Of a DNA stretch of 7,018 nt, positions 5,921-7,018 are shown one piece after another. Each line of letters begins with the position of its first letter. The first letter of the stretch is position 1. A program made the position numbers and the translations under genes. Below the pieces are notes generated by a model. That model saw only the letters and a list, made by a program, of their open reading frames with translations, made no database searches and was not told the origin of the DNA. Origin of the DNA: Acidobacteriota bacterium (lineage in GTDB: Bacteria > Acidobacteriota > Blastocatellia > Pyrinomonadales > Pyrinomonadaceae); the NCBI GenBank assembly GCA_003222835.1, contig QHXE01000360.1:1-7018 (forward strand), written 5' to 3'.

Positions 5921-7018
5921 GTGAAAAACAAGTTGGGAGTTTTTTTCGGTGCAACGATCATTGCGGTAGTCAGCTTGGCGGCCACCCTGGCGCTGGCAAC
6001 CGCGACCACTGGTCCCACGCTGCAAATCGTTCAGGGAAGTAAAGACCTCGAAAGGCTTTTGACTTCGCTCGAGGTTGCGCAGCCGCAGGAACTCTACCTC
6101 CAGTGGACGACCGACCAATCTGCGGCCACCGGCGGTACCTGGCAAGTCACGAACGTCACTGCCGGAAACCAGTTAGTGGCAAGCGGAGAGACGGGGCAGG
6201 CTCCAGCCATAGGACGCTTCGCCCGTTTCACAATCCCTGCCAATGCGTTTCTGCAATCGTCACCACCGGCCTCGCCTGTCAAATTCAGCATCACGATCGT
6301 GGCCCACAATTTGTTGAAGAAACCGCTCGGCGCCGTCTCGCCAGCAGTGGTGGTGACCCAGGTGCCCGCGGGGCCTCTTCAGCCACCAATAAATTTTGGA
6401 GCTGGGGCAATGTTCCCAACGGTGGAACTCGTCACACTCAATGAAAAGATTGGTGTGGTGCAGGCGACGCAATTGCATTTCGCCGGCGCCGACGTAACGT
6501 TGCGAGTCAGCAATACGCGCCCCAGCACACTCGTCCGCGACTCTTCAACCAATCCAATCTGGCTCAGCATCAAGGACAACAGCTTACTGATGCGGCAGAA
6601 CAATCCCGTACGCGTCCCTATTCCCAGTCTCCACGCGGGCGTTTCGCAAATTATCAATGTACATCTCGACGCTATCCTGCCGCCCCCCACGTCGCAGTTG
6701 CCGGAGGAAAAACAATACGCAAAGTGGAGTCAGGATTATCGCGACCGGTGCGGTCTCGACTTGCGAGCCGTGATGGACTGGCACGGCCCCCAGGGGCAAA
6801 CGCCGGTTGACGGCCATCTCGAGACCGTGCTCTTTCCGAACGCGCTGGTTTGCGGCAACAAGCAATGCTTACAGACCTGCAAGATGGCCCGCAACATTCA
6901 TGAACGACTTGATGGAAACGTCGTGGGATACTCATTCTTCGTCGGCCTCTATCCAAAGTTCGAGGCTTATGGCGAGGCACGAACATCCGCCGATACTCCC
7001 AAGCAATCCTATGTCGAC
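5921..7018 (+). CDS. Large secreted protein, probable N-terminal part of a beta-lactamase-type serine hydrolase (3' end outside window)
   Basis: The frame is open for 366 codons from the GTG at 5921 to the right edge with no stop. MKNKLGVFFGATIIAVVSLA plus ATLALATA is a clear signal peptide with cleavage near residue 28. Residues about 30-255 are beta-rich with two apparent sections (LQWTTDQSAATGGTWQVTN to VKFSITIVAHN, then TVELVTLNEKIGVVQATQL to VPIPSLHAGVSQIINVHLD), perhaps Ig-like. Residues about 265-320 hold four cysteines (C277, C311, C316, C320) that could form disulfides. From about 322 the text MARNIHERLDGNVVGYSFFV and FEAYGEARTSADTPKQSYVD resembles the opening of the serine hydrolase/class C beta-lactamase fold (PF00144): helix, a G-Y-x-V strand, then a GxAR..AD.P segment. 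The catalytic SxxK would come just downstream, outside the window. The enzyme assignment is inference; that the gene is real and exported is well supported. Confidence 0.85.
   Translation, partial: MKNKLGVFFGATIIAVVSLAATLALATATTGPTLQIVQGSKDLERLLTSLEVAQPQELYLQWTTDQSAATGGTWQVTNVTAGNQLVASGETGQAPAIGRFARFTIPANAFLQSSPPASPVKFSITIVAHNLLKKPLGAVSPAVVVTQVPAGPLQPPINFGAGAMFPTVELVTLNEKIGVVQATQLHFAGADVTLRVSNTRPSTLVRDSSTNPIWLSIKDNSLLMRQNNPVRVPIPSLHAGVSQIINVHLDAILPPPTSQLPEEKQYAKWSQDYRDRCGLDLRAVMDWHGPQGQTPVDGHLETVLFPNALVCGNKQCLQTCKMARNIHERLDGNVVGYSFFVGLYPKFEAYGEARTSADTPKQSYVD

Noticed and set aside
6103..6444. A 113-codon + strand open frame in a second frame
   Set aside because: It lies wholly inside the 5921 gene, lacks a ribosome binding site and gives a His/Arg-rich product typical of an out-of-frame reading.

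Overview
The window reads as a single-direction (+ strand) gene run from a Gram-negative soil-type bacterium. An Acidobacteriota member, perhaps a Blastocatellia-like lineage, is my best guess. This is inference from three things: the architecture of the two-component sensor (many Reg_prop blades, Y_Y_Y, HisKA_3), the exported small protein carrying FNPQPDPP, and the moderate-to-high GC. No rRNA or marker gene confirms it.

Layout: (1) Positions 2-2941 are a histidine kinase that enters from the left edge. It has at least 13 propeller blades, a Y_Y_Y domain, one membrane helix and a NarX/DegS-type kinase core. (2) Positions 3048-3698 are its likely partner, a NarL/FixJ-type response regulator, best started at a GTG with its own Shine-Dalgarno. 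(3) Positions 3741-4268 are a small exported or membrane-anchored protein with FNPQPDPP just after the hydrophobic segment. (4) Positions 4314-5169 are a secreted protein gene whose coding signal moves through three frames, so it is annotated as frameshifted (decayed, or carrying sequence errors). (5) Positions 5197-5904 are a secreted, mostly helical protein of unknown function, with a possible local out-of-frame stretch near its N-terminus. (6) Positions 5921-7018 and beyond are a large secreted protein open at the right edge. Its last visible ~45 residues look like the start of a beta-lactamase-type serine hydrolase domain, with the catalytic SxxK motif expected just outside the window.

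Together, a periplasm-facing sensor and a LuxR-type regulator sit directly upstream of four genes for exported proteins. Intergenic gaps are short (16-106 bases), and Shine-Dalgarno sequences are visible before four of the five starts in the window. A regulatory link between the pair and the exported set is plausible but not shown. I saw no RNA genes, CRISPR arrays, insertion sequences, tRNAs or convincing intrinsic terminators. The most useful points for a reader are the edge-truncated gene 6, the two frame changes in gene 4, and the suspected frame excursion in gene 5.
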